Origin: Candidatus Finniella inopinata
Lineage (GTDB): Bacteria; Pseudomonadota; Alphaproteobacteria; Paracaedibacterales; CAIULA01
Assembly (NCBI RefSeq): GCF_004210305.1
Contig: NZ_SCFB01000006.1
Span: forward strand, 1 to 64,000
DNA length: 64,000 nucleotides
Reading direction: 5' to 3'
Shown one piece after another: positions 9,234 to 17,891 of this stretch (position 1 is the stretch's first letter; each line of letters opens with the position of its first letter). The notes beneath the pieces are model-generated. The model did no database searches, was not told the origin of the DNA, and was given only the letters and a program-made list of their open reading frames with translations. A program made the translations under genes and the position numbers.

Positions 9234-10085
9234 TTAGGCAGCCTCTTTGATCTCCCCCACCAGATATAAATCAGCCGGACGTTTGTTCTTGATCCCCTGA
9301 TGGCGGCGTTTCGTATTGTAAAAGATCAAATAGTGCTCCAAGCCCTTTTCGAGCTCCCACATGGTTTGATGGCAGTAAAGATGGATATGTTCATACTTAA
9401 TGGACCACCACAACCGTTCAATCCGAATGTTATCAATGCAGCGCCCCACGCCATCATGACTCACCTTGATCCCATGGGCTTCTGCCGCTAGGATCCAAGC
9501 TTCCCCTGTGAATTGGCTGCCTTGATCCGAGTTCACAATCTCCGGCGATCCGTGACGTTTTATGGCCTCCTCTAAAACTTCAATCCCATGACTTGCTTCC
9601 ATTGTGTTGGCCAACTTCCAGCCCACAACAAATCGTGTGTGCCAATCGATCAAGGCAAATAAATAGACCATGCCGCCGGGGAGCTTGATGTAGGTGATAT
9701 CCGTGGCCCAGACTTGGTTTTTGTGATCAATCACAAGCTCCTTCAAAAGATACGGTCTGACAGCATTTTCACGATTTGCGATGGAGGTGTTTGTCCGGGG
9801 TTTGGGTAATATGGACCGCAATCCCATAAGTTTCATCAATCGCAGGGCGCACTTGTGGTTGATGCGTATTCCCCGATCCAAAAGCCAGCCGGTGATTCTC
9901 CTATAGCCAAAAAAGGGGTGTTCCCTCCATATGTCCATGATTTCGTTCATAATCTCAGTGTAAGATTCATCTTCCTTTTCGGCATAGTAATAGCTTGAAC
10001 GGTGAAGCCCTAGAAGGTCGCATTGTCTTTGAATTGTCAGGCCTTGGTCCGGGGAAATAATGGAGCGCTTCTCTCTAACGCTCAT
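9234..10085 (-). CDS. IS3-family transposase OrfB (DDE integrase core)
   Basis: 283 residues. Catalytic part of the IS3-family transposase. An HTH_21-like region at 35-90 (FFGYRRITGWLLDRG) precedes the integrase core: first Asp in WATDITYIK, second Asp in NSDQGSQFT, and Glu in NIRIERLWWS. The C-terminus has the YNTKRRHQGI motif. Its start ATG overlaps the stop of orfA as ATGA, which suggests translational coupling. All three acidic residues and the full length are present, so the element may still be active. Confidence 0.93.
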   Translation of the reverse strand: MSVREKRSIISPDQGLTIQRQCDLLGLHRSSYYYAEKEDESYTEIMNEIMDIWREHPFFGYRRITGWLLDRGIRINHKCALRLMKLMGLRSILPKPRTNTSIANRENAVRPYLLKELVIDHKNQVWATDITYIKLPGGMVYLFALIDWHTRFVVGWKLANTMEASHGIEVLEEAIKRHGSPEIVNSDQGSQFTGEAWILAAEAHGIKVSHDGVGRCIDNIRIERLWWSIKYEHIHLYCHQTMWELEKGLEHYLIFYNTKRRHQGIKNKRPADLYLVGEIKEAA

Positions 10086-10360
10086 TTCCCCAACGCTTTT
10101 TTTAGAAAATCTAAGTCCATGGTGAGCTGGCCAATCTTGCGTTGAAGATCGTCAACTGTGGGGCCATTTTCTTTAGGTTTTTTGCGACGGCTGAAAATCT
10201 CAGGCCCACCATCCAAAAGCTCATTCTTCCACCTCTGGAGAACGCTTTGATGAACGCCATATTTTTGTGAAAGTTCTGATACGGGGCTCTTGCCACTGAT
10301 CATCGCAATCGCTGCTTCTAATTTCGTTTTGCCGCTGTGTTGTTGGCGGATCTTTCCCAT
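10082..10360 (-). CDS. IS3-family transposase OrfA (HTH_8 type)
   Basis: 92 residues. A small helix-turn-helix protein of the IS3/IS911 OrfA type. The motif KLEAAIAMISGKSPVSELSQ leads into a recognition helix around HQSVLQRWKNELL, followed by a C-terminal coiled coil (VDDLQRKIGQLTMDLDFLKK). It binds the element ends and acts with OrfB, whose ATG overlaps its stop codon. Confidence 0.92.
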   Translation of the reverse strand: MGKIRQQHSGKTKLEAAIAMISGKSPVSELSQKYGVHQSVLQRWKNELLDGGPEIFSRRKKPKENGPTVDDLQRKIGQLTMDLDFLKKALGK

Positions 10361-10446
10361 TTTTTATTTCCTTCAGTTGCTGTCTTTTATACAACACTCA
10401 GGAGCTAAAAAACTCTCTTAACTTTGTGTCCAGTTTTTGGGGTGCA

Positions 10447-11578
10447 GGGCACTTTGATCTTGCTTCCAACGTTTCCAGATCGCCTTCTAACTTCTTTATA
10501 TCCGCACTGGTTTGCGTGATTTGATGATCAATTTTGTTCACATTTGATCTTATAAAATTAATTGTTTGATTAACAGCGCGTCGTCGTCCTTCTTCAGAAT
10601 TATCTCCAGCCTTTTTCTCTGCCTCTTTCATTATCTCTTGGGCTTTAGTCATAACCTCTAAAAGAGTCTCATAAATTGTCCCTGAATCTGAAGATTGCCC
10701 GTTTAAGAATTCCCGCAGTGTCTTGTTTGGCTGTTTGGCCATTTGATATAGACTATCTGCAACCGATGAAGATGATGCAGATGGAGACGAGCTTGAAGAA
10801 GACGAACGATCCTGTATTAGGCCCATTTGTTGGAAAAAGGTTTGGCGCTTGGCATCCATGTTATGAGGGGAAGAGATACTTTGATGTATCTGTTCCAAAA
10901 CAACAAAGTGGCCTTGGCTTTTAACAGGAAAAATTTAGAATGTTTATTTGTATTTTGTAAGGGGTGACCAAAGGATTTTTTGTCTTCAACAGACTTTTTA
11001 TAGCCATCTAGAATCCGCTGAGCAAGGCCCTGCTCTGCTGGCGTTTTTTCATCAATGCCCCAGCATCCTCTGACAATTTTTTCCGCTGCATCACCCAACA
11101 GGATAGCTATGGTGAAATAAGGCTGGTCGGAGGTAAGATCCTCTCCTTTCTGCATTAAAACCCTTATAAGTTCTTCCTTAGTTTCAAACAAAAGAGCAAC
11201 CAATTCCCCCACAGCCTGAGAGTTCGTCAGTTCTTTTAAATTATGCAGGCGACAAAATGCTGCCCATGAGGCAAACTCAGGCTTATGTTCAAACCCAAAC
11301 TGATCGTGAAGAGTTGAGTTATTAAATAGCTTTTCCAATGTGGCTGGGGATGACTGCTGTACTTGAATAAGCCCTGCAATCAAACTTGCTGCATTATTGG
11401 TGAGCCCAGATGGCGTATTAAGAGCCGACCCCCCGTGCAGACGGGTCAGATTCCCTATAAGTTTTCCTGTTAAATCATCAACACCGCCGGCAGACACCTC
11501 CACCGCCGAGATGAACGATGTACCGCATCCTATACACCACAAAACCAACGCCACAGATACTTTAACAAGCCACTTCAT
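10447..11578 (-). pseudogene. 5' part of a broken secreted-protein gene (frameshift plus IS)
   Basis: ATG at 11578 opens a frame with a signal peptide (residues 1-21). It runs to about residue 215 and then changes frame at a run of five bases (A5 at 10929-10933 on the plus strand). One extra base there joins it smoothly to a second frame that covers 10447-10900. The second frame encodes a nearly pure Ser tract (about codons 32-48 of that segment) and a charged helical region. The IS3-family element then cuts the gene at 10446, and the remainder lies at 8314-8915. No function is recognised. The Ser tract is shared with other secreted proteins of this window. Confidence 0.75.
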
Positions 11579-11738
11579 CTTTCATACCCCTTTAAATCAT
11601 TTCGTCCTTCACACATGCCATTCTAAGACATCAATCGTTGATATAGGGTTAACAGTTATTCTTTTCAATCTAAATCTATATAACAAGTTATTTGTTCGAT
11701 TTTAAGTTTTATTTATTCTCTCCAGGAAAAAGGAGGAG

Positions 11739-12385
11739 GTGACTATGAAAAAAACGACTTTAAAACAAGAGACGTTAAAGAGGAGGTTTACCGACATATA
11801 TGACCGGCACAGTCGCCATGAATTAAGCTGCGAAGAGGCATCGGACATTTTGGGCATCAGTGTTCGCACGTTATTTAAGGAAGCGCCGTCGTTATGTCAA
11901 CCGCCAAGTTTATTGACCCCCCAGCACATTTTTCTCTTTATAAAACATGGCTTCGCTGAAGCTTTTACTTTGTGTTGAGGAGGAGCATGGAAGGGAAAAA
12001 TCTATGGCCATGCCAAAAGCTCCTCTGCCAAGAAATTCCTGTTGGATCTGGTTGAAATCGCCCCTTTCAAAATCCACTCTATTCAAGTCGATGGAGGATC
12101 CGAATTCATGGCTGAGTTCGAGGATGCCTGCGCTGAACTTGGCATCCCTCTTATCGTCTTACCTCCCAGCAGGCCAACCTACAACGGGGGAGTCGAGCGA
12201 GGAAACAGAATCTTCAGAGAAGAATTCTATGCAAACTCTAACCTCTTAGCCGATTTTATCGGAGCCATGAAGATTGAACTCAACAACGCTCTTAAAAATA
12301 TAATACCTACAGGCCACATTCTAACTTGAAAGGATTAACACCTATGCAATATGTTCATAACATCCTGCTCAAAGATGCTGCCTGA
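11739..12385 (+). pseudogene. Remnant of an integrase-core (rve) transposase
   Basis: The first part (11739 on) encodes a helix-turn-helix (CEEASDILGISVRT) after a good AGGAGG site, then loses frame. From about 11997 another frame gives an rve domain: an Asp in SIQVDGGSEFM, the SRPTYNGGVERGNR stretch and Glu in IFREEFY. A third shift of one base in an A-run near 12297 restores YNTYRPHSNLKGLTP up to a stop at 12383-12385. The order of HTH, rve and YRPHSNLKG resembles IS481/IS3-type transposases. Much of the centre is deleted, so it cannot be functional. Terminal repeats were not identified. Confidence 0.7.
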
Positions 12386-12443
12386 GTCTCAAAGTGCCTG
12401 AACTTATACAAAAGATGCAACCGTGGAACTAATATTAATGCAT

Positions 12444-12478
12444 ACCAAGGGCCTTTGTCGTGACGAGGAGCCCTTGGT
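12444..12478. other. Strong hairpin between convergent genes
   Basis: ACCAAGGGC at 12444-12452 pairs perfectly with GCCCTTGGT at 12470-12478, and the loop contains a further small TCGT/ACGA stem. It sits between the transposase remnant (plus strand) and the transglutaminase-like gene (minus strand), 15 bp past the latter's stop. It may end transcription of one or both, although neither side has a long T-run. Confidence 0.45.
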
Positions 12479-12492
12479 AGTTGAAAATTAAA

Positions 12493-13473
12493 TTATGATG
12501 GCGCCTTCCAACCTTCTGGCATTTTGAAATAGCAGCATGCTTCCCTTATAATATGATATTGAAGGGGATGAGTCCCGTCTTTCATTTTCTGAATCTTTCC
12601 TTCTGCTTTTAATGTCTGCAGAGGAGCGATCATTTTCTTAAAATACCCTGTCGAATCTTGTGTTCTTGCATACGTTTCGAGTTCTTTCCCAATTGCAGAC
12701 AATGTTTTTGGGCCATCTTTGAAAAAAGGACCATACCCGTAATGTAACCCTGCCTTATCATCAACGCAGACAAGATTTTCTCCCCTTGCTGGGCCGGTTA
12801 TTCCCTCCACATTTGGCAGGTAAATAGTTCCCCCCAATACAGTCTGATAGGGCAGAGAGTTTTCGTCTTGCTGCACTGGGTCAACACAGTCCAAAAGAAG
12901 TTCTAATTTAGTAAGGTTCGATTTAAATGCTTGAATCTTTGACCATTCCTCCTGCATGTCAACTGGATGAGGGCCCACATTAAACGTGCCTTCCCTGAAC
13001 CAAAACCCCCTTGCACTCGCATAAGCTTCGAACGGTGATAAACCTGGACTGCTAATCAGGGGAAGGAAAAAACTTTCATCCCTTTCAAGCTCCGTGATGG
13101 AATTATCTAATGTGGCTGATGATAAAACATTCCAAAAGCCAATTTGTTGTGCGGTCATACATTCAAATTCTGTTTTCGATTCCTTTTTGGTTAAATCCGC
13201 AAGGGCTGCCGATAAAGGAATACCTCTTTTTTTCACAATGAATGGGTTTCCAAGAAGCGTTTTTGTTTCCCAATAAGCTGATTGAGTGGAGGGCTTTACT
13301 GAAAAATTGTTGTTTTCATTCATTGCCCTATAAGTTCTAGACAAAACCCCTGCACAGTAACGGTTATAGTCTTCTTGCGTGGCAGATGGTTCTGCAGCGC
13401 AGGATGCTGCAGCTTCGTAAATCTGGGGCAGACCAAAGAATAGTCCCATGGCCAATATTTTAAATGTCTTCAT
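12493..13473 (-). CDS. Secreted transglutaminase-like (Tgl family) protein
   Basis: 326 residues with a signal peptide (1-26). Two stretches recall Bacillus Tgl, the protein-glutamine gamma-glutamyltransferase that crosslinks spore coat: FECMTAQQIGFWNVL at 103-117, matching the Glu-Cys catalytic pair of Tgl, and IYLPNVEG...GENLVCVDD...GLHYGYG at 217-248, matching the region with the second Glu (Glu232 here) and the His. Cys105 would be the nucleophile. His244 is two residues away from where I expect the family His, so the active site may be altered. It stands alone, facing away from tamA. A Sec-exported Tgl-like enzyme in a symbiont could modify host proteins. The family match is by eye from memory. 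Confidence 0.6.
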   Translation of the reverse strand: MKTFKILAMGLFFGLPQIYEAAASCAAEPSATQEDYNRYCAGVLSRTYRAMNENNNFSVKPSTQSAYWETKTLLGNPFIVKKRGIPLSAALADLTKKESKTEFECMTAQQIGFWNVLSSATLDNSITELERDESFFLPLISSPGLSPFEAYASARGFWFREGTFNVGPHPVDMQEEWSKIQAFKSNLTKLELLLDCVDPVQQDENSLPYQTVLGGTIYLPNVEGITGPARGENLVCVDDKAGLHYGYGPFFKDGPKTLSAIGKELETYARTQDSTGYFKKMIAPLQTLKAEGKIQKMKDGTHPLQYHIIREACCYFKMPEGWKAPS

Positions 13474-13721
13474 TTTTATACTCCTGTAATTTAATGTTTA
13501 GAAAGTAATGTAAGATCAAACAATTTGTCAATGAATTTATAGTATTGCGTTCTGAATAAATAAAGACGCATTCATTCATATAGTAAATGAGTCGTGGGTA
13601 CAACGGGAAGCCATGGAACGTCTAGGTTGCCATTTTATTTACCCCTATCAAACTTTCTGCTTTGTAAGTCGCCTCAACCCTTCTAGATTTAAGGATCAGG
13701 TTTTTAAGAGCATTCCAATAC

Positions 13722-15587
13722 GTGCAACAACTTTTTCTGGTTCTTATCACTTTGGCGTTAGGACTTCTGCTGACTGGCTGTCGCTGGTTTGATGAAAACT
13801 TTGGCGGTGATGTTCAGGCCCTGGACGTGCACACGCAAGGGATTGGTTATCAAACCTTGTGGGCCGACCCCATCGATGGCGAGATTAAGGCCATTCTGGA
13901 GAAGGCATCCATTTTGATGAAATTAGAGCATCGTCCACCAATTTCTTTGGCGGGGTTGATCAAGCGTTGCAAAATGGATCAAGATTCTTTTAAAAAAGGT
14001 CTGGCTTCCATTGGCTACTTTAAGGGGAAAATTGAATTCCATATTGATGATAAAAAAGACCCCTTTCAAGTGACCATCAAAGTGACCCCCGGCCTCCGTT
14101 ATAGGCTTGGGTCAATTAAGGTGGAAAGCCCTGGACAACCCCAAATTATATCGATGCTGACCACAGCCGCTTTGGAGGACATAACCCAAACCAAGATGGG
14201 GGATATTGTGGATTTAGAAAAAGTTTTAAAAGGCACCCAACGGCTGAAAAAGTATCTGCAAACGATGGGCTACCCTTTTGCTGACGTTGAGGAGCCTGAA
14301 GGCAGGGTTGATGATGCCAAACAAACCGTAGAAGTTATTTATACGATCAATCCCCAGGCCCTGGCCCGCATAGAGTCCACCCATATTGACGGGTTAAATA
14401 ACCTAGAGGAGAGTTACATCCAAAATCGAGTCATCTGGAAAGAAGGGGAGGTTTTCGATCAAGGAAAAGTTGACAAAACCCGCCGAAAGCTTTTGGAAAC
14501 GGGATTGTTGTCCAGTGTGACCATCACCCCTGAAAAAAAGGGGAATCCAAAAGATGGATATCAGCCTTTGACGATGCTTGTCAAAACGTCTGAAGGCGCG
14601 GCGCGGGCCGTTGGTGTGGGGGCAAAGTTCTCAACATCCGAAGGAATAGGAGGCCATTTATTTTGGTATCACAACAACCTGGCCAGGCACGGCCAGCAAC
14701 TGGGGGCTTCGTTCCAATCATCTAAACGCGAAACGAAAGCCAAGCTATCGTATGATATTCCCGATTTTGGAAAACCCCTTCAAACCTTGAAAAATACGGC
14801 GTTTTTATTGCGTGAGATAACGCGCGCCTACACTGGCAGAACCTATAGCGTAGGGTCCAGTCTTCAGCATCCCTTTAATGACCATTTTAAAGGAGCAATT
14901 GGATTAGAGGTTGAGGGTGGACGTATCAAACGTCAAACGGTCATTTATCGGACCCGGTTATTGGGGATTCCAGGGGAATTGAAGGCTGACTTTACCGATG
15001 ACCTGTTAGATCCAACCCGCGGTATGAAGGCAGAATTAAAGGTGACGCCTTATTATGGTCGTATGGGAAATAAAAATGGAATGGTTGTTGGCTCAACAGC
15101 GTTGTCTGCTTACCTGCCCTTTGCCACCAACGAAATTGGCGAAAGCCGTTTTGTTTGGGCAAGTTTTGTCAAAGGGGGCAGCATCTTCAACCAACCCCTG
15201 CAGGCCATTCCCCCCAATAAACGGTTCTATGCTGGTGGCAGCGGCTCTGTTCGAGGATATGGTTACCAATTAGCCGGCCCTCTTGACGGTCAAAGTATCC
15301 CAGAGGGTGGACGTTCTTTGATTGAGGTTGGAACAGAACTTCGCTTTAGAACAACTGAGACCACGGGGTTTGTAACCTTTGTAGAGGGGTGCTCTGTCGA
15401 AACGGACCGGATACCAAGCCTTTCAAAAGGGGCCTTGTGGGGGGCGGGAGTGGGTTTTCGCTACTACAGCCCCCTGGGCCCAATTCGTGCCGACATCGCT
15501 GTTCCCATGGAAAGACGGAAAGACACATCTGGCAAAAGAATTGACGCCCCGTTTCAAATTTATTTAAGTGTGGGGCAGGCGTTTTAA
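13722..15587 (+). CDS. tamA: TamA-like Omp85 outer-membrane translocation protein
   Basis: 621 residues from a GTG start. Three POTRA-like modules fill about residues 55-300. A beta-barrel of the Omp85 superfamily follows, with the signature VRGYGYQ in the loop-6 region near residue 515 and a C-terminal aromatic residue (final AF). TamA works with TamB in outer-membrane protein assembly or lipid transport. The N-terminal signal ends in LLLTGC, a good lipobox, so the mature protein may be lipidated, which is unusual for TamA. TamB normally follows; here the next gene is tssK, 108 bp downstream. BamA is less likely because it has five POTRA domains and about 750 residues or more. Confidence 0.88.
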   Translation: MQQLFLVLITLALGLLLTGCRWFDENFGGDVQALDVHTQGIGYQTLWADPIDGEIKAILEKASILMKLEHRPPISLAGLIKRCKMDQDSFKKGLASIGYFKGKIEFHIDDKKDPFQVTIKVTPGLRYRLGSIKVESPGQPQIISMLTTAALEDITQTKMGDIVDLEKVLKGTQRLKKYLQTMGYPFADVEEPEGRVDDAKQTVEVIYTINPQALARIESTHIDGLNNLEESYIQNRVIWKEGEVFDQGKVDKTRRKLLETGLLSSVTITPEKKGNPKDGYQPLTMLVKTSEGAARAVGVGAKFSTSEGIGGHLFWYHNNLARHGQQLGASFQSSKRETKAKLSYDIPDFGKPLQTLKNTAFLLREITRAYTGRTYSVGSSLQHPFNDHFKGAIGLEVEGGRIKRQTVIYRTRLLGIPGELKADFTDDLLDPTRGMKAELKVTPYYGRMGNKNGMVVGSTALSAYLPFATNEIGESRFVWASFVKGGSIFNQPLQAIPPNKRFYAGGSGSVRGYGYQLAGPLDGQSIPEGGRSLIEVGTELRFRTTETTGFVTFVEGCSVETDRIPSLSKGALWGAGVGFRYYSPLGPIRADIAVPMERRKDTSGKRIDAPFQIYLSVGQAF

Positions 15588-15695
15588 GGCGAATTGCTTG
15601 AAGAGAATCAAACCATTTGTTGCGGCTTCAACCAAAAAACTTCATAATTATTAAAAGTTTACTAAACTTAAAGATGATTGAGAGGGAGGCGCTGC

Positions 15696-17042
15696 ATGAA
15701 TAAACCTTTAGGGGTATCCTTAATTCCGGCCATTCAGTGGCACGAAGGCATGCTGTTATCGCCGCAACATTTGCAGCAAAACGATCTGCGGTTCGAACAG
15801 ATCCTGCATCATCACATGAAACTGGTTGCACCCTATCACTGGGGTGTCAGCTATTTGAAGCTGGATCCGATTGTCTTGCCCGATGGGTTGGTGCGCATTT
15901 TGGCTTTGCAGGCGGTGATGCCCGATGGGCTGGTCGTTGACTACCAGGCGACAATCGACGAAGACGCCCCTTTAGAAATTGACCTGAAACCATTTAAACC
16001 CAGTTCTGTGAATGAAGAGATTATCCTTAATCTGGCCATCGCCGAATACATACCTGGCATATCGCCCGTGGTAGGTGAAAAGGCCCGTTACTTATCGGCC
16101 GAGGGTATGGAAACAAAAGATATCAATCTGGATGATAATGCCATAAAAATTCCCTGTTTGGTGCCCAAACTGTCTTTGCATGTGGGCGAAAAGGTGCCAT
16201 CGCGAACAGTTGGTTTCCCTGTTTTAAAGATGGCTTTCAGAGACGAAGTCTTTGCGCAAACCCCTTATATGCCTCCATGCTTTCGTGTTGATCCCCACAC
16301 CGTTCTTTGGCAACTGTGTTCCGAGGTTTGTCAGAAAATACGCGAGAAAGCGGTTTATTTGTGCGAGAAATGGCAAAACCAGGTGGGAACGCCCCTTTTG
16401 CAGGAAACCTCAAACATGCTACGTCCTTTGGTGACGATTCTGCCAAGCTTAGAGGTGCTGCTCAATAGTCCTGCTATTCAACCCTGGACCTTGTTCGAAA
16501 AACTGTGCGAGGTTGTGGGGACCTTGGCTCCGTTGCGGCTTTCTCAAATTCCGCCAGTTTTGCCGGCCTATAACCACAATGACTTGTTGAAATGTTTTCG
16601 CCCTGTGCTGGAACTGATTTACCAGAACCTTCACAGTATCGAGGTGGCGTTTGCCATTTTTTCCTTTAACCAGAAGGATCGGTTATTCTATTTAACCCTG
16701 AATCCCGCTTTTTTGTCAGAAAAGCTGTATATCGGCGTTCGCGCGCCCAAGGGGATGAGCGAGGCTGAGATTGAGGAATGGATGAACGATTCCGTCATCA
16801 CCTGTGACTTTGCGGTTGAGTCGGTACGCGCCCGCCGAATAAGAGGGGCGGCACGGCGGGTGTTAAAGAACGAAGACCTGTTCGAATTGATGCCAAGCCG
16901 CGGCGTGGTTGTATTCGAAGTGGATAATGATCCAACCTATATAAAGGCAGAACAAAACCTGAACATATTCAACCCGGCCGACACAATCAACTGGCGCCCG
17001 GCCGAAATTGTTTTATATGTCCGTAAAAACCAAAAGGGTTAA
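15696..17042 (+). CDS. tssK: Type VI secretion baseplate protein TssK
   Basis: 448 residues from the ATG preceded by GAGGGAGG at 15682-15689; an upstream in-frame start lacks such a site. TssK connects the T6SS baseplate to the TssLM membrane complex. The N-terminus (IQWHEGMLLSPQHLQQNDLR) is the signature of the family, and the C-terminal region holds the VPxLE-like strands and an EVD...YFE-like ending. tssL follows after 6 bp, so the two are cotranscribed. No tssJ, tssM, sheath, Hcp or VgrG gene lies nearby. Confidence 0.93.
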   Translation: MNKPLGVSLIPAIQWHEGMLLSPQHLQQNDLRFEQILHHHMKLVAPYHWGVSYLKLDPIVLPDGLVRILALQAVMPDGLVVDYQATIDEDAPLEIDLKPFKPSSVNEEIILNLAIAEYIPGISPVVGEKARYLSAEGMETKDINLDDNAIKIPCLVPKLSLHVGEKVPSRTVGFPVLKMAFRDEVFAQTPYMPPCFRVDPHTVLWQLCSEVCQKIREKAVYLCEKWQNQVGTPLLQETSNMLRPLVTILPSLEVLLNSPAIQPWTLFEKLCEVVGTLAPLRLSQIPPVLPAYNHNDLLKCFRPVLELIYQNLHSIEVAFAIFSFNQKDRLFYLTLNPAFLSEKLYIGVRAPKGMSEAEIEEWMNDSVITCDFAVESVRARRIRGAARRVLKNEDLFELMPSRGVVVFEVDNDPTYIKAEQNLNIFNPADTINWRPAEIVLYVRKNQKG

Positions 17043-17048
17043 GCGACC

Positions 17049-17810
17049 ATGGCCAAAAGTCTTTTGTTAGAAAACTTTCAAGCCTTTTATTATGAAGTGC
17101 TGCGCCAAAAGGAAAGGGCGCTTCGACTGAATATTCCAACAGATGTGTTCGAAGACCCCAATACACCTGCCGTGGTCGAGACCATTCAGGCCCGTCTTCG
17201 TGACACATTGCAAGAACAAGCCCTGAAAATGGAATATGCCGTTGGCGTTGGCAGAACAGCAGCATTTCGCGATTCCCAATATCTGATGGTAGCGTTGGTT
17301 GACGAGATTTTTTTGAATTTGCAATGGGCCGGCGCCAAAATTTGGGAGAAGTCTTTGATGGAGGCGCAGCTGTTCGAGACCCAAATTGCTGGTGAGTATG
17401 TTTTCAAGAAGTTGGATGCTTTGTTGGAAAACAACGACCCCGCACGCACAGAGATGGCTTTGCTTTATTTCATGGTGCTAAGCTTGGGCTTTCGCGGCCA
17501 ATATCGGGGGTCTGGCGATGACCAGAAATTAAAGTGGTACACAGATCACCTTTATAAGGCGATTCAAGGGCGCCTGCCCAGCCTTTCAAAGACTGATCAG
17601 CCTTATCTGATGCGACAATGTTATGACTATACGTTAACCGAGCCGGCGGGTAGGGGCCTGCCTGATAACCGGGCGTGGGCCTGCGCTATTGGGGGCGTTA
17701 TTGTGATGTATGTGTTCATCACGTATGTGGTTTGGTATCGCCTGGCGTCAGAGGTACACCAGGCCCTTGGCCTTATTTTTGAGCAGACGCGCCAAAGCCC
17801 GCTGATATAG
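17049..17810 (+). CDS. tssL: Type VI secretion protein TssL / DotU (IcmH family)
   Basis: 253 residues. The cytoplasmic helical domain (residues 1-215) has the DotU hallmarks: EIFLNLQWAG near 80-95 and the GFRGQYRG motif near 155. One C-terminal membrane helix follows at about 216-237 (GGVIVMYVFITYVVWY), the usual tail anchor. TssL binds TssM in the inner membrane and contacts TssK and the baseplate. There is no peptidoglycan-binding extension. It sits directly after tssK, but tssM/icmF, which usually follows, is absent and a strong hairpin comes next. Confidence 0.93.
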   Translation: MAKSLLLENFQAFYYEVLRQKERALRLNIPTDVFEDPNTPAVVETIQARLRDTLQEQALKMEYAVGVGRTAAFRDSQYLMVALVDEIFLNLQWAGAKIWEKSLMEAQLFETQIAGEYVFKKLDALLENNDPARTEMALLYFMVLSLGFRGQYRGSGDDQKLKWYTDHLYKAIQGRLPSLSKTDQPYLMRQCYDYTLTEPAGRGLPDNRAWACAIGGVIVMYVFITYVVWYRLASEVHQALGLIFEQTRQSPLI

Positions 17811-17820
17811 GTTTTCCACA

Positions 17821-17853
17821 AAAAAAAATCACGCCCTTTTGAGGGGGCGTGAT
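17821..17853 (-). terminator. Rho-independent terminator, possibly bidirectional
   Basis: ATCACGCCC at 17828-17836 pairs with GGGCGTGAT at 17845-17853. Read on the minus strand the hairpin is followed by about nine T, so it terminates the OMP gene at 17892-18644. It may also stop tssKL transcription. A second perfect palindrome (TTCCCGCC/GGCGGGAA, 17863-17880) lies between it and the OMP stop codon. Confidence 0.85.
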
Positions 17854-17891
17854 CGGAATGAATTCCCGCCTGGGCGGGAACGATAGAAAAT

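Larger units (their letters stand above)
8916..10446 (-). mobile_element. IS3-family insertion sequence
   Basis: The left tip at 8916 reads TGCACCCTTTGGACTGGACA. The right tip, read inward from 10446, is TGCACCCCAAAAACTGGACA. Similarity continues inward with TTAAGAGAGTTT and CTGAG. The ends have the TG...CA form of the IS3 family. Inside are two overlapping genes, orfA and orfB. No clean target-site duplication is visible: the flanking bases are GCGG on the left and GGGC on the right. The element interrupts a secreted-protein gene. Confidence 0.88.

Noticed and set aside
10082..10085. Programmed -1 frameshift between orfA and orfB of the IS3-family element
   Set aside because: The genes overlap as ATGA with a proper ATG for orfB, and no slippery heptamer with a downstream structure was evident; translational coupling is simpler.
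8913..10450. Target-site duplication of the IS3-family element
   Set aside because: Flanks GCGG and GGGC are not identical, so a duplication cannot be claimed.
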